Positions 43,952 to 52,914 of a DNA stretch of 64,000 nucleotides are shown here, piece after piece (within the stretch, counting starts at the first letter, position 1; every line of letters begins with the position of its first letter). Source of the stretch: JAWPMT01 sp965267435 (GTDB lineage: Bacteria > Bacteroidota > Bacteroidia > Cytophagales > Cyclobacteriaceae); assembly GCA_965267435.1 (NCBI GenBank), contig OZ253960.1, positions 682,001 through 746,000 on the forward strand, given 5' to 3'. The position numbers were made by a program, and so were the translations under genes. The notes below the pieces were generated by a model, which was not told the origin of the DNA, searched no databases, and worked only from the letters and a program-made list of their open reading frames with translations.

Positions 43952-44046
43952 TATTTGTCATTACTGCACGTTTACTGTGCTGGTTGATTATTTGTCTAAG
44001 CTAATTTAAAACCTCATATCCTCCTCGGATGTGAGGTTTTCTTTTT
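43952..44046 (+). ncRNA. Possible small RNA or attenuator leader upstream of msrA
   Basis: A perfect -7 box TATATTTG (43952-43959) is followed 49 nt later by a strong terminator hairpin. Together they predict a transcript of roughly 80 nt. Inside it GCAC (43968-43971) can pair with GTGC (43979-43982). The next gene, msrA, begins 45 nt after the T-tract. It may be a stand-alone small RNA or a premature-termination leader. No -33 element is seen at the right spacing. Confidence 0.3.
44008..44046 (+). terminator. Strong intrinsic terminator between phoX and msrA
   Basis: AAAACCTCATATCC (44008-44021) pairs with GGATGTGAGGTTTT (44027-44040), a 14-bp stem with one G-T pair and a 5-nt loop, followed by CTTTTT. 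It lies 150 bp after the phoX stop. Confidence 0.85.
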
Positions 44047-44090
44047 CCTGCCAATTGAAACCATTTTGATGCCCTTAAAGTTTGACAGGC

Positions 44091-44624
44091 ATGGAAGCAA
44101 ATGCGACGTTCGGATCCGGGTGTTTTTGGTGCACTGAAGCCATCTTTCAGCGCATGATGGGAATTATCGCGGTAAAGTCCGGGTACTCTGGAGGGCAGAC
44201 TGACAACCCCACTTATGAGGACATTTGCACGGGTACTACGGGACATGCCGAAGTAGTGCAGATCACTTACGATGACGAGCAAGTCACTTTTGACGAGCTC
44301 CTTGAGGTCTTCTGGAAAACTCATGACCCAACGACGCTGAATAGGCAGGGCAATGACGTGGGCACTCAGTATCGATCAGTGATTTTCTATCACAACGAAG
44401 ACCAGCGATCAAAGGCAGCCGACTACAAAGAAAAGCTCGATCAATCAGGAGCGTGGATTGATCCTATTGTCACCGAAATCGCACCTCTCGAGCGGTTTTA
44501 TCCGGCCGAGAACTACCATGACGACTACTTCAATAAAAATGGTTCTCAGCCCTATTGTGCGTTTGTTGTTGCTCCCAAGGTTCAAAAATTCCAGGAAGTC
44601 TTCGGGCAGAAGCTGAAGGCCTAG
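44091..44624 (+). CDS. msrA: Peptide-methionine (S)-S-oxide reductase
   Basis: This 177-residue protein has the MsrA active site ATFGSGCFWCTEAIF (Cys11 and Cys14). GYSGGQTDNPTYEDICTGTTGHAEVVQ, FWKTHDPTTLNRQGNDVGTQYRS and FYPAENYHDDYF follow as expected. It repairs oxidised methionine (S form). I use the ATG at 44091; a TTG three codons earlier is in frame. No MsrB is fused or adjacent. Its end overlaps the convergent lipoprotein gene by 4 bp. Confidence 0.95.
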   Translation: MEANATFGSGCFWCTEAIFQRMMGIIAVKSGYSGGQTDNPTYEDICTGTTGHAEVVQITYDDEQVTFDELLEVFWKTHDPTTLNRQGNDVGTQYRSVIFYHNEDQRSKAADYKEKLDQSGAWIDPIVTEIAPLERFYPAENYHDDYFNKNGSQPYCAFVVAPKVQKFQEVFGQKLKA

Positions 44625-45499
44625 AAGCTTACAGCTACTTCTTCTTCCAGGGTATTTAGGTGCGAGATCCATACCTCATCTATGAGGAGCGGAGCGTCTT
44701 CTCCTTCACCGTACCCCAGGTGTTTCCACTGGTAATCATTGATTTCCGCTTCGAAGGTGATGGAGGTGCCGAGCAGCGTGCTTCCTGAAGGGTAGAACAT
44801 TTGAATATTCTCAGTATATGTATTTCCGTCGAAATTGTAAGTCCCGGAGCCGGTACCATAGACCTGATCACCTTCTTTATCATATCTGATCCACACGAAA
44901 TGTGTGTCGGTGATCAGCTTCATGTAGCCGATCATTTCGGGATATTCGTAGTAGGATTCTTCAGCGGTCTCTTTGTACAGCTTTAGATCCCATGTGCCCT
45001 TCAGGCTCAGGTTGTCCGCCACCTTCTCCGAGGTCCTTACCCATATTTCCTCGATCTTGGTGGAGTCTCCTTGTACCATTTGGTTCCCCTCAAAGTCTAT
45101 TTCTAGGTCACGAGCATAGCCTATGTGATGCCATTCACCGCTCTTCACTTTCGCTTCAAAGGGGATGGACTGTCCGAGTATGCTTGACCCCGGGGGGTGA
45201 ATAAACTCTATATTTTCAACGTACTTACCGTCCTTGAAATGGTAGTTGCCGCCGCCAATGCCCTCGAGTTGATCCTTCTCAGTATCATATCGAACCCACG
45301 TGAAATGAGTCGGCGTTATGTGTTTTTGATAAAGAAGTGTCTGAGGATGCTTTGTCCACTCGGTCTCACCTGCGGGGATGTACTGGACGAGCTCCCAGGT
45401 GCCGAGCAGTGTTTGTTTCTTTTCTAGCCTGGCGGTTGAATTATTGGTGGCGGAACAGGAGAGTAACAACGCAGCGAGAGGGAATATAAATAATCTCAT
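44621..45499 (-). CDS. Lipoprotein with two tandem lipocalin-like (DUF4488-type) domains
   Basis: This 292-residue protein begins MRLFIFPLAALLLSCSA, a lipoprotein signal. It then contains the same domain twice. Copy one (about residues 32-135) has GTWELVQYIPAGE, THFTWVRYDTEKDQLEGIGG, ENIEFIHPPGSSILG and FEAKVKSGEWHHIGY. Copy two (about 170-275) has GTWDLKLYKETAE, THFVWIRYDKEGDQVYGTGS, ENIQMFYPSGSTLLG and FEAEINDYQWKHLGY. The pattern is that of small lipocalin-like beta barrels. The ligand is unknown. I use the ATG at 45499 because it opens the signal peptide; the frame extends further upstream. Confidence 0.8.
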   Translation of the reverse strand: MRLFIFPLAALLLSCSATNNSTARLEKKQTLLGTWELVQYIPAGETEWTKHPQTLLYQKHITPTHFTWVRYDTEKDQLEGIGGGNYHFKDGKYVENIEFIHPPGSSILGQSIPFEAKVKSGEWHHIGYARDLEIDFEGNQMVQGDSTKIEEIWVRTSEKVADNLSLKGTWDLKLYKETAEESYYEYPEMIGYMKLITDTHFVWIRYDKEGDQVYGTGSGTYNFDGNTYTENIQMFYPSGSTLLGTSITFEAEINDYQWKHLGYGEGEDAPLLIDEVWISHLNTLEEEVAVSF

Positions 45500-45690
45500 G
45501 TTGGGTAAGGGTTTAATGCCCGTAAGGAATATAGAATTTTCTATTGATAATCGCAAGGGGAAATGTGGTTATATTCCCGTAGAAAAGGGATTTCCCAGTT
45601 ATCAGGTAAGAAGATTTCAAATAAATCGGACATCTGATCGTATCTGAAATAGGATTAACTTTATATGCGAAAAACACAACTGGCGCCGCT

Positions 45691-46500
45691 ATGATCGCAC
45701 TTTGGATTTTGAGTCTTCTTTACATGCCCACCGAACCTGTCCAGGAGGTGGGTGGCTATGAGAAAACTCTCGTCGGCGTCTACCAGGGAAAGCCACTCTA
45801 CATCAAAAATCCATACAACAAGGATTCAAAGGAGTTTTGCGTCTACGAGATCCGTGTGAATGATCGGCGCCTCAATCTCAATTATCAGCTGAGTGCGTTA
45901 AAAGTCGGTTTTGAGGACACGGACTTGTTCACTCCGGTGACGGTAAAGATCTTCCACAAGGACAGCTTGTGCACGCCGGATATTGTCAATGAGAGTAGCA
46001 TCCATTTCCATTCGTCCTACAAGTTTCTGGTCACAAGCCTGACCGATACTGCCCTCTATTGGCGGACAGAAGGAGAGCGGGAAATAGGGACTTACATCGT
46101 GGAAAAACTGGATGGCGGCATCTGGATCGAACAACAGTCTACCCAGGCACAGGGCAAGTTTGAATTTGCTGAGTACGTCTTCTACCCGGAATTAGACATT
46201 GGCCCCAACAAGTACCGGATCAAGTATGACTTCGGAACGGGGCGGTACCTCTATTCTCATGAGGCAGAGTACGAGCATTACCCGGATCCTGTCAAGTTCT
46301 ACCCCGTTACGACCAATTTCAAGCTGAACCTTTCGCGCTCGGCCATTTTCGAAGTCTTCAATGCCAAGAGCGAGCTGGTGCTCTCGGGTACGGGTACTGA
46401 AGTGGATATCAGGAATCTAAGGCCAGGGGATTATGTCATTTACTTTGACAAGAACCAACCTGAAGTATTTCGACGCGACCAGCGCCCCCCGCCTAGATAG
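45691..46500 (+). CDS. Unknown secreted beta-rich protein
   Basis: This 269-residue protein has a short hydrophobic N-terminus (MIALWILSLLYMP) that may be a signal peptide. KTLVGVYQGKPLYIKNPYNK and FCVYEIRVNDRRLNLNYQLS follow. Beta-strand-rich segments around SSYKFLVTSLTDTALYWRTE come next, and a C-terminal Ig-like part is VTTNFKLNLSRSAIFEVFNA. The last part slightly resembles T9SS sorting domains (a GDYVIYFDK turn) but lacks the usual YPNP start and ends in a basic RRDQRPPPR. I do not recognise a family. The 3' end overlaps the convergent NSS gene by 8 bp. Confidence 0.7.
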   Translation: MIALWILSLLYMPTEPVQEVGGYEKTLVGVYQGKPLYIKNPYNKDSKEFCVYEIRVNDRRLNLNYQLSALKVGFEDTDLFTPVTVKIFHKDSLCTPDIVNESSIHFHSSYKFLVTSLTDTALYWRTEGEREIGTYIVEKLDGGIWIEQQSTQAQGKFEFAEYVFYPELDIGPNKYRIKYDFGTGRYLYSHEAEYEHYPDPVKFYPVTTNFKLNLSRSAIFEVFNAKSELVLSGTGTEVDIRNLRPGDYVIYFDKNQPEVFRRDQRPPPR

Positions 46501-47881
46501 TGTCTATTCCGAAGAAGTTGCTGAGGATCACAAGGATAAACATCGCGAACAACAGGAAAGGCGTCACGTAAGTAACAGCGAAGTCTAATAACTTTTTGAT
46601 GATACTCTGATGGTAGCCCTCGTAGCCAGTCGCCAATTCCTCGTGCAGATTATGTCGCTTCCATACGTACGCCGCGAAGAATACGATCAGGCTACCACCA
46701 AACAACAGTAGAATATCGGCCAGGTGGCCAAGGAAGGTCATAAAGTCCGTAGGTGACTCATCACCGAAGTAGCGAACAAACCTTGTAAAGAATTCACTGT
46801 AGCCATTGCCCACCAGCGAAGGCAAGCCACATACGAAGATGATGGTCGCCATGATCCATACGGCCTTCTTACGACTCATCTTCAATTCATCTACGATGTA
46901 GGACACGGGCACTTCCAGTAGAGAAACTGTCGACGTGAGCGCCGCGAATGACAGCAGGAGAAAGAAGAACGAGCCGACGACGATCCCCAGTGTAGGTCCG
47001 AAGGAAGCAAATACCTTGGGGAGTGTGGCAAAGATCAATCCGGGACCACCAGTGATGTTGGTCATATCTCCGCCACTATTGTATGCGACGAGGGGGAACA
47101 TCATCAAGCCCGCGATGAAAGCGATGCCGACATCAAATAAGGTGATGTACGCCGATGATGAAATGATATTTTCCTTCTTGGAAAGGTAACTGCCATAAGT
47201 AATGAGCGCACCCATGCCAAGAGATAATGAGAAGAAGGCTTGGCGAAGCGCGCCTCCCATGACCCTTAGGTTCAGTTCTGAAAAGTCTGGAACCAGATAT
47301 TCTTTCACACCGACCATCGAGTGGGGTAGGGTAAAGGCGTAGGCCACCAATGAGAGGATCATGATCACCAGTGTAGGCATGAGAATTTTTGCTGCTTTCT
47401 CGATACCGCCGGATACCCCCTGTGCGATAATGGAAGCTGTCGCGAGCATGAACAACACTGCATAGATGATGACCGTGCTGATGTCCGAAACGTAGCCGCC
47501 GAAGTTGTCACCCACTGCGAAGTTGCCCTGGAGCATTTCCACGAAGTATCCGAGGGCCCAGCCTGCCACTACGTTATAGTACGACAGGATGATAACACCC
47601 GCCACGATGCCCATGATGCCCACAATCGACCAACGCTTGAATCCCAGCGCCTCGAAAGCACCCGCCGCGTTGCGATTGGTACGTCTGCCTATGGCTACCT
47701 CAGTAACCATGACGGGAAAACAGAGGATGAAACAGAAAGTGAGATATAGTAGCACGAAGGCTGCGCCGCCGCCCTTCTCTGCTTCGAACGGGAAACGCCA
47801 GATGTTACCCAGCCCGACCGCTGAACCGGCTGCTGCTAATATAAATCCAAGTCGACTTGAGAAAGCCCCTCTATCTTGCAT
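46493..47881 (-). CDS. Neurotransmitter:sodium symporter (NSS/SNF) family transporter
   Basis: This 462-residue protein has about twelve helices and the LeuT-type signature at its start: FSSRLGFILAAAGSAVGLGN, then IWRFPFEAEKGGGAAFVLLY. Further family motifs are FFSLSLGMGALITYGSYLSK and AALTSTVSLLEVPVSYIVDE. It should import an amino acid or related amine with Na+. The substrate cannot be read off. I use the ATG at 47881; the frame continues upstream without homology. It is convergent with the unknown secreted protein gene. Confidence 0.92.
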   Translation of the reverse strand: MQDRGAFSSRLGFILAAAGSAVGLGNIWRFPFEAEKGGGAAFVLLYLTFCFILCFPVMVTEVAIGRRTNRNAAGAFEALGFKRWSIVGIMGIVAGVIILSYYNVVAGWALGYFVEMLQGNFAVGDNFGGYVSDISTVIIYAVLFMLATASIIAQGVSGGIEKAAKILMPTLVIMILSLVAYAFTLPHSMVGVKEYLVPDFSELNLRVMGGALRQAFFSLSLGMGALITYGSYLSKKENIISSSAYITLFDVGIAFIAGLMMFPLVAYNSGGDMTNITGGPGLIFATLPKVFASFGPTLGIVVGSFFFLLLSFAALTSTVSLLEVPVSYIVDELKMSRKKAVWIMATIIFVCGLPSLVGNGYSEFFTRFVRYFGDESPTDFMTFLGHLADILLLFGGSLIVFFAAYVWKRHNLHEELATGYEGYHQSIIKKLLDFAVTYVTPFLLFAMFILVILSNFFGIDTI

Positions 47882-48001
47882 TGGTCTGTGTTTTTCAAAG
47901 GGCCAAATATAACCGAAAATATGAAGGCTCCGGATTTTTGACGCAGCCCCCAACATTCACTTGAGTTTTGGAGATATAAGAATCTCCTTTAATTTCCACC
48001 C

Positions 48002-48604
48002 GTGAAAAAACTAAACCTCGAACCTCAGCTGATATTGTCCATAGGCGTCCTTGTCGTGAGTTTTGCGGCCCTATTTGTGTCCATGAGACAGGCCTCGCTC
48101 CTCAATCGGCAGACAGAGATCCTCTTGCAGCAAATGAAGTCGAGTGCCTGGCCCTCCCTGATGGTGGATATGCATTTTGCGATGACAAATGATTCCAGCC
48201 TCACAGCCTTCAGGATCCATGTTCGCAATAAGGGGCTCGGCCCGGCTGTGATCGAGGGTGTCAAGGTGACCGTAGATGGGGAGCCCACGAGTACATGGCT
48301 TGAACTCATCTCCAGACTGGATCCGCCGGATGGCCTCCTGATGGATCGCTCATCCAGTAGTCTTTATCAGCAGGTACTTTCACCGGGCGAGGAGAAGATT
48401 TTTCTGGACCTGGGAAACAACCTGGAACTCATGAATGTACTCTATGGTCAAGCAGACCGGATGGCCATCGAGATATGCTATCGGTCCATCTACGACGAGC
48501 ACTGGTTGGTCATTCGGGACCGACTGACTGCTGATGGCTCCAGCGTCGCGCAAAAAGTAGAAGCCTGTCAGTTTCAGGAGACCGACAATTTCATCGTTTG
48601 GTGA
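48002..48604 (+). CDS. Unknown membrane-anchored protein
   Basis: This 200-residue protein starts at a GTG (48002) and has one N-terminal membrane helix (LILSIGVLVVSFAALFVSM). A short helical stretch (LLNRQTEILLQQMK) and a beta-rich domain (AFRIHVRNKGLGPAVIEGVK, LSPGEEKIFLDLGNN, RMAIEICYRSIYDEHWLVIR) follow. I recognise no family. The topology suggests a periplasmic domain tethered to the inner membrane. It is convergent with an HTH regulator gene. Confidence 0.7.
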   Translation: MKKLNLEPQLILSIGVLVVSFAALFVSMRQASLLNRQTEILLQQMKSSAWPSLMVDMHFAMTNDSSLTAFRIHVRNKGLGPAVIEGVKVTVDGEPTSTWLELISRLDPPDGLLMDRSSSSLYQQVLSPGEEKIFLDLGNNLELMNVLYGQADRMAIEICYRSIYDEHWLVIRDRLTADGSSVAQKVEACQFQETDNFIVW

Positions 48605-48627
48605 CGCCATAAAGAGCGTTCCAACGT

Positions 48628-49599
48628 CTAAGCTTTGGAGAGATTGGGCGCTTCAATTTGCTTTCTCAAGCCCAGAAAGAACTTGCGCCGGGTCTTCTCA
48701 GCCGCTGCGCTGATCAATGTGGATTTTTCGACAATACTTTTCATTGCGTGCAGGGCATTTTGGCAAAAGAGCGGATCGTTGATTACTACCGAGTTAACGA
48801 CCTGCTGCGTCAGAAACGCCTGTAGATCGTGGCCAGATTCCGCAACGACCGTGTTGTCCCCAGGGAGGATTTCATTGTGGTAGAGTTCCAGTTTGCCGGT
48901 TTGCTTCTCGGAGTTTTTGAAACCTGCGATTGCCATTTTTTCCAGATTATCCAGCAGTTGCAGCAGTTGGGCGATCAGCTTGTCCCGATCATCCGTTTTG
49001 ATAGACCCTAGCTCATGGTAATAAGCGATTTGAGAAAGTGTCGATGTGAATATCTCGGCACTCCACAATTCCACTGACGGAATACTGAGGTAGATATTCA
49101 GAATCTCTCGGCTCAATTCCAGACATTGCGCGGACATTCCGCCGGATTCAAAAGTCTGACTTTCACCCCGTTTGTCCAGGAAGGTGTTTTGCCAAAAGAA
49201 GTATTTCAGCGACAGCAAATCGGGGAATTGGAACAAGTAGAATATGGGAAGCTCGCGGGCGTTGAAATAGATCTTCAGCTCGCGTCCTTGATACTTTAGA
49301 AAATGATCCCTCATCTGTTCCAGGTATTTCTCGAGGGTGAAGGAGGGTATGGCCTGGAAGTCACTCACTAGGGTATGCATACCCGTGTGGATCAGTTGGT
49401 CGATGGAGATCTTGTAAACCGAGGCCAACTGTCGCAAGTCCTCCAAATTCAGCAGGGTATCTCCCCTCAGGCGCCGGTAGACAGCGTCCTTGCTCACATG
49501 AAGAATAGACTCCAGTTCCTGCACCCAGTCATTACGCTCGCCGTTTTTTGATTTGATGTTCTCGAAGAGCTGGCGTTGGATCTCCCAAGTTGTGCTCAT
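48628..49599 (-). CDS. Helix-turn-helix regulator with large C-terminal sensor domain
   Basis: This 323-residue protein has an N-terminal DNA-binding domain with VQELESILHVSKDAVYRRLR and LNLEDLRQLASVYKISIDQL, a lambda-repressor-like helix-turn-helix. The remaining 240 residues are mostly helical (YLEQMRDHFLKYQGRELKIY, LLDNLEKMAIAGFKNSEKQT) and may sense a ligand or mediate dimerisation. This layout is common in Bacteroidota but not characterised. I use the ATG at 49599. Its target is unknown. Confidence 0.75.
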   Translation of the reverse strand: MSTTWEIQRQLFENIKSKNGERNDWVQELESILHVSKDAVYRRLRGDTLLNLEDLRQLASVYKISIDQLIHTGMHTLVSDFQAIPSFTLEKYLEQMRDHFLKYQGRELKIYFNARELPIFYLFQFPDLLSLKYFFWQNTFLDKRGESQTFESGGMSAQCLELSREILNIYLSIPSVELWSAEIFTSTLSQIAYYHELGSIKTDDRDKLIAQLLQLLDNLEKMAIAGFKNSEKQTGKLELYHNEILPGDNTVVAESGHDLQAFLTQQVVNSVVINDPLFCQNALHAMKSIVEKSTLISAAAEKTRRKFFLGLRKQIEAPNLSKA

Positions 49600-49928
49600 G
49601 GTTAAGGTCGTGTTTTTGGGCTTATCTGTAACAGTAGCTGCGGAGCCTGCCAAGCCCTCAAATCCCAGTTATGACTATCGCAGTGGGCACTATGGCATTC
49701 GCAATAATCGATCATGAGCCTCCCATTTGGCCACGCATTTTGCTGACACAAATTACAATTTTTATGAAAGAATCTCTTATTTCACTCATCATGTGTGGAC
49801 TGCCAGTTCTGGCATGGCTGCCGGACAAAACCCTTCGAGTCTCTGGGGGGTGCGCTGTCTACTAGATATGCGTTGCTTGCGAAGAACAAGCAAGCCCCGG
49901 TGTAAGTGAAGTGCGAATTATTTTCCGG
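49600..49928. other. Intergenic stretch without a clear gene
   Basis: This 329-bp gap separates two minus-strand genes. The only candidate is a 33-codon plus-strand frame starting at an ATG at 49764, with a hydrophobic start (MKESLISLIMCGLPVLAWL), preceded by an AT-rich patch. Nothing supports expression, so I leave it unannotated. Confidence 0.4.
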
Positions 49929-50657
49929 CTAGTTGGCGGAGGAAAGCGTACCCTCACCAGTGATATTTTGTTCAATGATCGGGCCGCCCTTGTATCTGAC
50001 GCTGGCTGGCCCAACCAGGTCCACTCTTAGGGAATCCGTGACATTCACCTCGACCAGACCAGTTGCGGAAATGGGGACGTTGATATTCGCTTTGCCCACT
50101 TCCAGAGCAAAGGCCTCTATACTACCCGCTCCGGGGAAATTTACCTTCAGCTCCTCAGCCTTACCAGTTAGTTCCATCTTGCCAATACCTGTCAATTCGG
50201 CCAATAGATAATCGGTGGTTATGGCCGCTTCTATGGTGCCCGACCCATCCAGTCTCATGTGCATGCGATCTCCTTCGAAGGGTTCCATCATTCTGATCTC
50301 GCCGCTGCCATTGAGCTCCAAAAAGCGAATGTTGGGCGTTTCAATGTAGACGACAAAATCCTGCAAGTCCTCTATCGGTCTTGTGAACTCCACCACCCAC
50401 ACGCCATCTGACACCTGGGTGGATAGCCGCCGACCAGCTCGTTTCTTGGTGGTAACAAGAATCCTCTGAACCCGCGCCGGAGTGAGATACACGATGCCAG
50501 GCACATTCAGCAACACACCCGTGATATTTTCTGAAAGATCAATACGAGAGGTCTCGAGATCGCTTCGTACTGGCTGGATCGGTGCCTCCGTGATCTCTAG
50601 ACAGGAATTGCACAGGAGCAGGGTGGAGGCTAATGATACGATCGCTGTGATTCGCAT
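49929..50657 (-). CDS. GIN-domain (DUF2807) envelope protein
   Basis: This 242-residue protein begins MRITAIVSLASTLLLCNSCLEI, a signal peptide with a probable lipobox cysteine. The body is a repetitive right-handed beta structure typical of the head GIN domain (DUF2807): VYIETPNIRFLELNGSGEIR, DGSGTIEAAITTDYLLAELT, GIGKMELTGKAEELKVNFPG and LVGPASVRYKGGP. Members are common surface or periplasmic proteins in Bacteroidota and are sometimes near anti-sigma systems, but their role is unknown. Confidence 0.82.
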   Translation of the reverse strand: MRITAIVSLASTLLLCNSCLEITEAPIQPVRSDLETSRIDLSENITGVLLNVPGIVYLTPARVQRILVTTKKRAGRRLSTQVSDGVWVVEFTRPIEDLQDFVVYIETPNIRFLELNGSGEIRMMEPFEGDRMHMRLDGSGTIEAAITTDYLLAELTGIGKMELTGKAEELKVNFPGAGSIEAFALEVGKANINVPISATGLVEVNVTDSLRVDLVGPASVRYKGGPIIEQNITGEGTLSSAN

Positions 50658-50861
50658 AAGAGTAAAGGTAGATTTTCAACGGATAATATAATAAGTCACA
50701 TCAGCCAATTTTGTTTCCATCGTTTGCCAGCTTTCTCGCAGATCACACCGATGGCTACTTATAAGAACCCTTGAAATGGGGGTGAAATCGCGTGTTGACG
50801 GTGGTCATATACTTCCGGTACGTAGCAATGGTAGTGGTCAAAAACTTCCTGAAAATCGCTA

Positions 50862-51887
50862 CTATAGCAAAGCCACGGTGAATTCCTTCAGGGTAGTCAT
50901 CTGACCGAAGGATCGTAGAGGGTATCCAAGCGAATGGAGCTTCTCTTCAAACGGTTGCTGACTGGAGGGGTCAACGGTGATCAGCAATCCACCACTGGTT
51001 TGAGGGTCTGCTATCAGTCGGTAATCGTCTGATCCATTGAGGTTTACGCGTTGGCCGTAGCTTTGCCAATTGCGGTGAGTGCCTCCCGGAGACATGTTGG
51101 CCGCCAGGTATTTTTCTACAAAACCAAAACGGGGAATATCAGGTACCCGGACTTCTGCTGAGCATCCGCTGGCATTGGCGACTTCTATCAAGTGACCGGC
51201 GAGCCCAAATCCCGTAACATCCGTGACTGCGTGGACGCCGGACATCTCTGCTACCGTAGCACCAAGATCGTTGACCTTCAGCATCGAAGCTCTCGCTTCC
51301 GCCAGGTCTTCGTCGGTGGCCAGACCCTTCTTTTGCGCTGTCGTTACAAGGCCGACACCGAGGGGTTTAGAGAGGTACAGGAGATCGCCCTCACGGGCTG
51401 CGCTGTTTTTCTTGATGATGCCAGTTTTTATCTGTCCCGTTACGGCAAGACCAAAAATGGGCTCCGGCGCGTCGATGCTGTGTCCTCCGGCAAGAGGGAT
51501 GTTGATGTTATGGCAGACCTCCCGTGCACCTTGCAGTACTTCTCGGGCCACTTCAGGAGGAAGCTTGTCTATGGGCCAACCCAGTATGGCGATGGCCATC
51601 ATGGGAGTGCCGCCCATGGCATAAATATCACTAATGGCATTGGTGGCAGCAATGGCCCCAAAGTCCGACGGATCATCAACGATGGGCATGAAGAAGTCCG
51701 TCGTGCTGATGATGGACGTGTCGTCGTTCAGTTGGTAGACAGCCGCATCATCGCTATGCTCATTGCCGACCAGGAGCCTCTCAAACTCACGGGTCTTGCT
51801 GCCAGATAGTATTTCCTGAAGTACAGCGGGGGATAGCTTGCATCCGCATCCTGCTCCGTGGCTGTAGGCTGTTAGTTTAATTGACAT
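50862..51887 (-). CDS. selD: Selenide, water dikinase (selenophosphate synthetase)
   Basis: This 341-residue protein makes selenophosphate from selenide and ATP. The glycine-rich loop SHGAGCGCKLSP carries Cys14, Cys16 and Lys17, equivalent to the catalytic Cys and Lys of E. coli SelD, with cysteine rather than selenocysteine. Other motifs are DDAAVYQLNDDTSIISTTDF, NAISDIYAMGGTPMMAIAIL, GGHSIDAPEPIFGLAVTG and VTDVTGFGLAGHLIEVA. The gene overlaps the upstream selU-like gene by 16 bp, so the two form an operon serving tRNA selenation. Confidence 0.95.
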   Translation of the reverse strand: MSIKLTAYSHGAGCGCKLSPAVLQEILSGSKTREFERLLVGNEHSDDAAVYQLNDDTSIISTTDFFMPIVDDPSDFGAIAATNAISDIYAMGGTPMMAIAILGWPIDKLPPEVAREVLQGAREVCHNINIPLAGGHSIDAPEPIFGLAVTGQIKTGIIKKNSAAREGDLLYLSKPLGVGLVTTAQKKGLATDEDLAEARASMLKVNDLGATVAEMSGVHAVTDVTGFGLAGHLIEVANASGCSAEVRVPDIPRFGFVEKYLAANMSPGGTHRNWQSYGQRVNLNGSDDYRLIADPQTSGGLLITVDPSSQQPFEEKLHSLGYPLRSFGQMTTLKEFTVALL

Positions 51888-52888
51888 GCTGTTTCCATAA
51901 TCTCGCCGGCGATTTGATCGAAGTGTTTGTCGGCCCCATCGATGGTGCCCATGATCTTCCGCTCCTTGCGCTCCAATGCCTTGTGGTATTGCCGATCGTA
52001 GTAGGTGAGGATAATGTCCGCTGCCTCCCGAAGTCGGCCTTGCTCCAAATGGGAGAGGGCCAGCTCCGTCTCCTGATGGCCCAACTTCTTTCTGATAGCT
52101 TGCGTGGCACTGCTCAGCTTTTCAGTGCTGATCTTCCCATAATCGAGAAGGAGGTGGTCGATACGGCGCCTCCGAGGCATGTCCAGCACATAATGCGGTG
52201 CGATACTCATACGGTCAAACAGATTCTCCGGCAGACTCACCTGTCCAATACAGATGGACTCGTCTTCTACCCAGATCGGCTTGTTTTGATCCAGGCGGAA
52301 AAAGGCCAGGAACAGATCGTTCTGAAATTGCTCAGTGGAGGGTTGGTGGTTGGAGAGTTGATTGCCGAAGCTCGAACCCTGGTGATTGGCCAGTCCTTCC
52401 AAATCGATGACTTGTACACCTCGGGAGGCCATGCAGTGCAATACCTTAGTTTTGCCACTGCCTGTGTAACCAGTCAAAACATAAACTGGCAATGGCTGCT
52501 GGAAGTAGTGGATGATTTGCTGCCGAAAGGCCTTGTAGCCCCCTTCCACAAGTTGTACATCAAACCCGTATCGCTCGAGGAGCCAAGCCATACTCTCTGA
52601 TCGCATACCACCGCGCCAGCAATAGAGGTTCAAGCGCTCACTGCCATGTGCCTCTGCCTGTTCCACAAACGACCGCATTTTGGGTCCCACAATGTCCAGC
52701 CCCAATTTGATGGCGGCCTGTTGCCCCTCGTGCTTGTAGCAGATACCTACCCTTGCCCTCTCGTTATCTGAGAATAGCGGCAAGGGGTGGGAACCGGGGA
52801 TATGCCCCTGCGCATACTCCTTCGGCGAGCGCACGTCCAAAGTCGGCGCAGGGGAGGAGAGTAGTTCTATGGGTTTGATTTTGATCAT
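51872..52888 (-). CDS. selU: tRNA 2-selenouridine synthase
   Basis: This 338-residue protein (also called MnmH or YbbB) has an N-terminal rhodanese domain with TLDVRSPKEYAQGHIPGSHP and the active-site loop YCWRGGMRSESMAWLL (Cys90), then a P-loop domain with LTGYTGSGKTKVLHCM. It replaces the sulfur of 2-thiouridine at the tRNA wobble position with selenium, through a geranylated intermediate. It uses selenophosphate from SelD, encoded directly downstream with 16 bp of overlap. I use the ATG at 52888; the frame extends upstream but without homology. No selenocysteine insertion genes are in the window. Confidence 0.93.
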   Translation of the reverse strand: MIKIKPIELLSSPAPTLDVRSPKEYAQGHIPGSHPLPLFSDNERARVGICYKHEGQQAAIKLGLDIVGPKMRSFVEQAEAHGSERLNLYCWRGGMRSESMAWLLERYGFDVQLVEGGYKAFRQQIIHYFQQPLPVYVLTGYTGSGKTKVLHCMASRGVQVIDLEGLANHQGSSFGNQLSNHQPSTEQFQNDLFLAFFRLDQNKPIWVEDESICIGQVSLPENLFDRMSIAPHYVLDMPRRRRIDHLLLDYGKISTEKLSSATQAIRKKLGHQETELALSHLEQGRLREAADIILTYYDRQYHKALERKERKIMGTIDGADKHFDQIAGEIMETACQLN

Positions 52889-52906
52889 GAAATAAGGGGC
52901 GCGCAA

Positions 52907-52914
52907 CAAAATTA
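52907..52914 (-). promoter_or_regulatory. -7 box of the selU-selD operon
   Basis: On the minus strand 52914-52907 reads TAATTTTG, a perfect TAnnTTTG element, 18 nt before the selU ATG. This supports the start chosen at 52888. No good -33 TTTG is seen at 19-21 nt. Confidence 0.45.

Noticed and set aside
49671..49865. A small plus-strand frame with a hydrophobic segment between two minus-strand genes.
   Set aside because: There is no ribosome-binding site, promoter match or conserved pattern; it could be chance.
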